Assembly: GCA_964412395.1 (NCBI GenBank)
Contig: CAYPOY010000319.1
Span: 1-6,194 of the forward strand
Reading direction: 5' to 3'
DNA from: CAYPOY01 sp964412395
GTDB taxonomy: Bacteria; Chloroflexota; Anaerolineae; B4-G1
Length of the DNA: 6,194 nucleotides
Below the pieces are notes generated by a model. That model was not told the DNA's origin and ran no database searches. It was given only the letters and a program-made list of their open reading frames with translations. The stretch's first letter is position 1. Each line of letters begins with the position of its first letter. Positions 4,984 through 6,194 of this stretch are shown here, in pieces. The translations under genes were made by a program, and so were the position numbers.

Positions 4984-5580
4984 ATGATGTCTGAAGATCC
5001 TCTCGCTACCTGTCTCTTCAACGCCGGCTGTATCCAGTTCGGCACCTTCACTCTCAAATCCGGCCTCACCTCCCCCATTTACGTTGACCTCCGGCTGCTG
5101 GTCAGTCACCCACCGCTGCTGCGGGAGGTGGCCTGCGCTATGGCCCAGGTGGCCCGCCGGCTTGCATTCGACCGCATCGCCGCCATCCCCTACGCGGGCT
5201 TACCCATCGGGGTGGCATTGGCGCTGGAACTGGATCAGCCCCTCATCTACCCCCGCCGCGAGATCAAGGCACACGGCACCCGCCGCGCCATCGAGGGAGC
5301 CTTCGAGCCAGGGGAGACAGTGCTCCTGGTGGACGATCTGATCACCCGGGGGGACAGCAAACTGGAGGCCATCGCGCTGTTGGAGGAGGCAGGGCTCACC
5401 GTGCGCGACGTGCTGGTGCTGATAGACCGTGAGCAGAGCGGTGCGGAGGACCTGGCCCGGCGCGGCTACTGGTTGCACGCTGTCCTCCGGCTCACCGAGA
5501 TCCTGGATATGCTGCGAGGGTCTGCCAGCATCACCCCCGCCCAGCACGCCAAAGTTCTGGCCTACCTGCGCCGCTCGTGA
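4984..5580 (+). CDS. pyrE: Orotate phosphoribosyltransferase
   Basis: This enzyme joins orotate and PRPP to give OMP, the substrate of PyrF. The product is 198 residues, normal for the family. KSGLTSPIYVDLR (25-37) forms the N-terminal orotate-side motif. YPRREIKAHGT (89-99) is the mobile catalytic loop with K95 and H97. VLLVDDLITRGDS (113-125) is the PRPP-binding signature with the D117-D118 pair. The start is ATG at 4984, with GGAG (4975-4978) five bases upstream; the next codon is also ATG and is eight bases from the same site, so either could be used. The gene is in the same frame as pyrF with no stop in the 90-nt gap, so translation could also begin further upstream, for example at GTG 4948. 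pyrD follows 16 bp after the stop. Confidence 0.93.
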   Translation: MMSEDPLATCLFNAGCIQFGTFTLKSGLTSPIYVDLRLLVSHPPLLREVACAMAQVARRLAFDRIAAIPYAGLPIGVALALELDQPLIYPRREIKAHGTRRAIEGAFEPGETVLLVDDLITRGDSKLEAIALLEEAGLTVRDVLVLIDREQSGAEDLARRGYWLHAVLRLTEILDMLRGSASITPAQHAKVLAYLRRS

Positions 5581-5596
5581 TTCGGGATTCGTCCCT

Positions 5597-6194
5597 ATGA
5601 ATGATCCTGACCTGACCGTCGACCTGTGTGGGGTCCGCCTGCCTAACCCAACGGTCCTGGCCTCGGGCATCCTGGGGCTGAACCACGAGGTTATGGTGCG
5701 CGTGGCCCACGCTGGCGCGGGTGGAATCACCGCCAAATCATGCAGCCTCAGGCCCCGTCCTGGCTACCCCAACCCGACGATTCTGGACTGGGGACCGGGG
5801 CTGATCAACGCTGTGGGCCTCTCCAACCCCGGCGTCGAGGTGATGGTGGAGGAGATTCAGGCCGCGAAGGAGGGACTGGCCCCGCTGGGGGTGCCGATCA
5901 CCGCCAGCATCTTCGCCGAGACCATCTACGACTTCGGCACCATCGCCCGCTTCATCTCCGAAGCCGAACCCGATCTTATCGAGGTCAACATATCCTGCCC
6001 CAACGTAGACGACCACTACCGACAGATGTTCGCTGCCGACTCCTTCGTCGCGGCCCAGGTCACGCGCCGGGTGAAGCAGAACACGGACGTCCCGGTGCTG
6101 GTGAAACTCTCGCCCAACGTGACCGATGTGGTGGAAATCGCACAAGCGGTGGTGGAGGCTGGTGCCGACGGCATCACCGCCATCAACAGCCTGG
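5597..6194 (+). CDS. pyrD: Dihydroorotate dehydrogenase, class 1B-like (3' end beyond window)
   Basis: This FMN enzyme oxidises dihydroorotate to orotate, feeding PyrE. The first 199 codons are present and still open at the window edge. The N-terminal LPNPTVLASGILG (15-27), TAKSCSLRPRPGYPNP (45-60, with FMN-contacting K47) and GLINAVGLSNPG (68-79) are class 1 hallmarks. NISCPN (131-136) places the catalytic base at C134, which distinguishes class 1 from class 2, where a serine is used. VKLSPNVTD (169-177) continues the barrel. Class 1B enzymes are cytosolic and work with an electron-transfer partner, PyrK; whether pyrK is nearby cannot be seen. The ATG at 5597 has only a weak GGGA upstream, so translation may rely on coupling from pyrE 16 bp before. 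Confidence 0.93.
   Translation, partial: MNDPDLTVDLCGVRLPNPTVLASGILGLNHEVMVRVAHAGAGGITAKSCSLRPRPGYPNPTILDWGPGLINAVGLSNPGVEVMVEEIQAAKEGLAPLGVPITASIFAETIYDFGTIARFISEAEPDLIEVNISCPNVDDHYRQMFAADSFVAAQVTRRVKQNTDVPVLVKLSPNVTDVVEIAQAVVEAGADGITAINSL

Overview
This is a GC-rich bacterial window with four parts: a mobile-element graveyard at the left, a membrane glycosyltransferase, a toxin-antitoxin pair, and the start of a pyrimidine operon running off the right edge. The gene families suggest Chloroflexota, possibly near Anaerolineae or Ktedonobacteria. The clues are a GT39-type enzyme with an HPDER motif, a DUF433/DUF5615 pair, a subfamily-2 PyrF next to PyrE, an IS91-type element with an attached tyrosine recombinase, and a HEARO-like RNA. 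This is an inference from family distribution; no rRNA or marker gene is present.

Left part (1-1342). Bases 1-350 carry no protein gene but are rich in nested inverted repeats. A hairpin lies at 22-54. A structured block at about 121-345 resembles the HEARO / omega-RNA family, the guide-RNA scaffold of IscB nucleases, but no iscB follows it. On the minus strand at 351-1157 is an IS91-family transposase that keeps its zinc-binding N-terminus and Y-x3-Y segment but has lost the HUH metal-binding region through in-frame deletion. Just upstream, and overlapping its start codon, is the last piece of a frameshifted tyrosine recombinase.

Middle part (minus strand, 1343-3789). A 549-residue multi-pass GT39/ArnT-like glycosyltransferase ends at 1343, where the mobile-element debris begins. 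Upstream of it is a DUF433 antitoxin / DUF5615 PIN-like toxin pair whose genes overlap by 28 bp, with a plausible promoter at 3761-3789.

Right part (plus strand, 3811-6194). A near-consensus sigma-70 promoter is followed by a leader of about 120 nt with a GC hairpin and a perfect intrinsic terminator, then pyrF, pyrE and a partial pyrD. These encode the last three activities of de novo UMP synthesis: dihydroorotate to orotate (PyrD), orotate to OMP (PyrE) and OMP to UMP (PyrF). The terminator before pyrF implies transcription attenuation, or else a small RNA. A leader reading frame starts at the predicted transcription start and stops at the foot of the terminator, as in translation-coupled pyr attenuators. 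pyrF carries an in-frame palindromic repeat insertion of about 25 codons. pyrF and pyrE share one frame and are separated by a single TGA plus a stop-free 90-nt minisatellite, which suggests a split or nascent UMP-synthase fusion.
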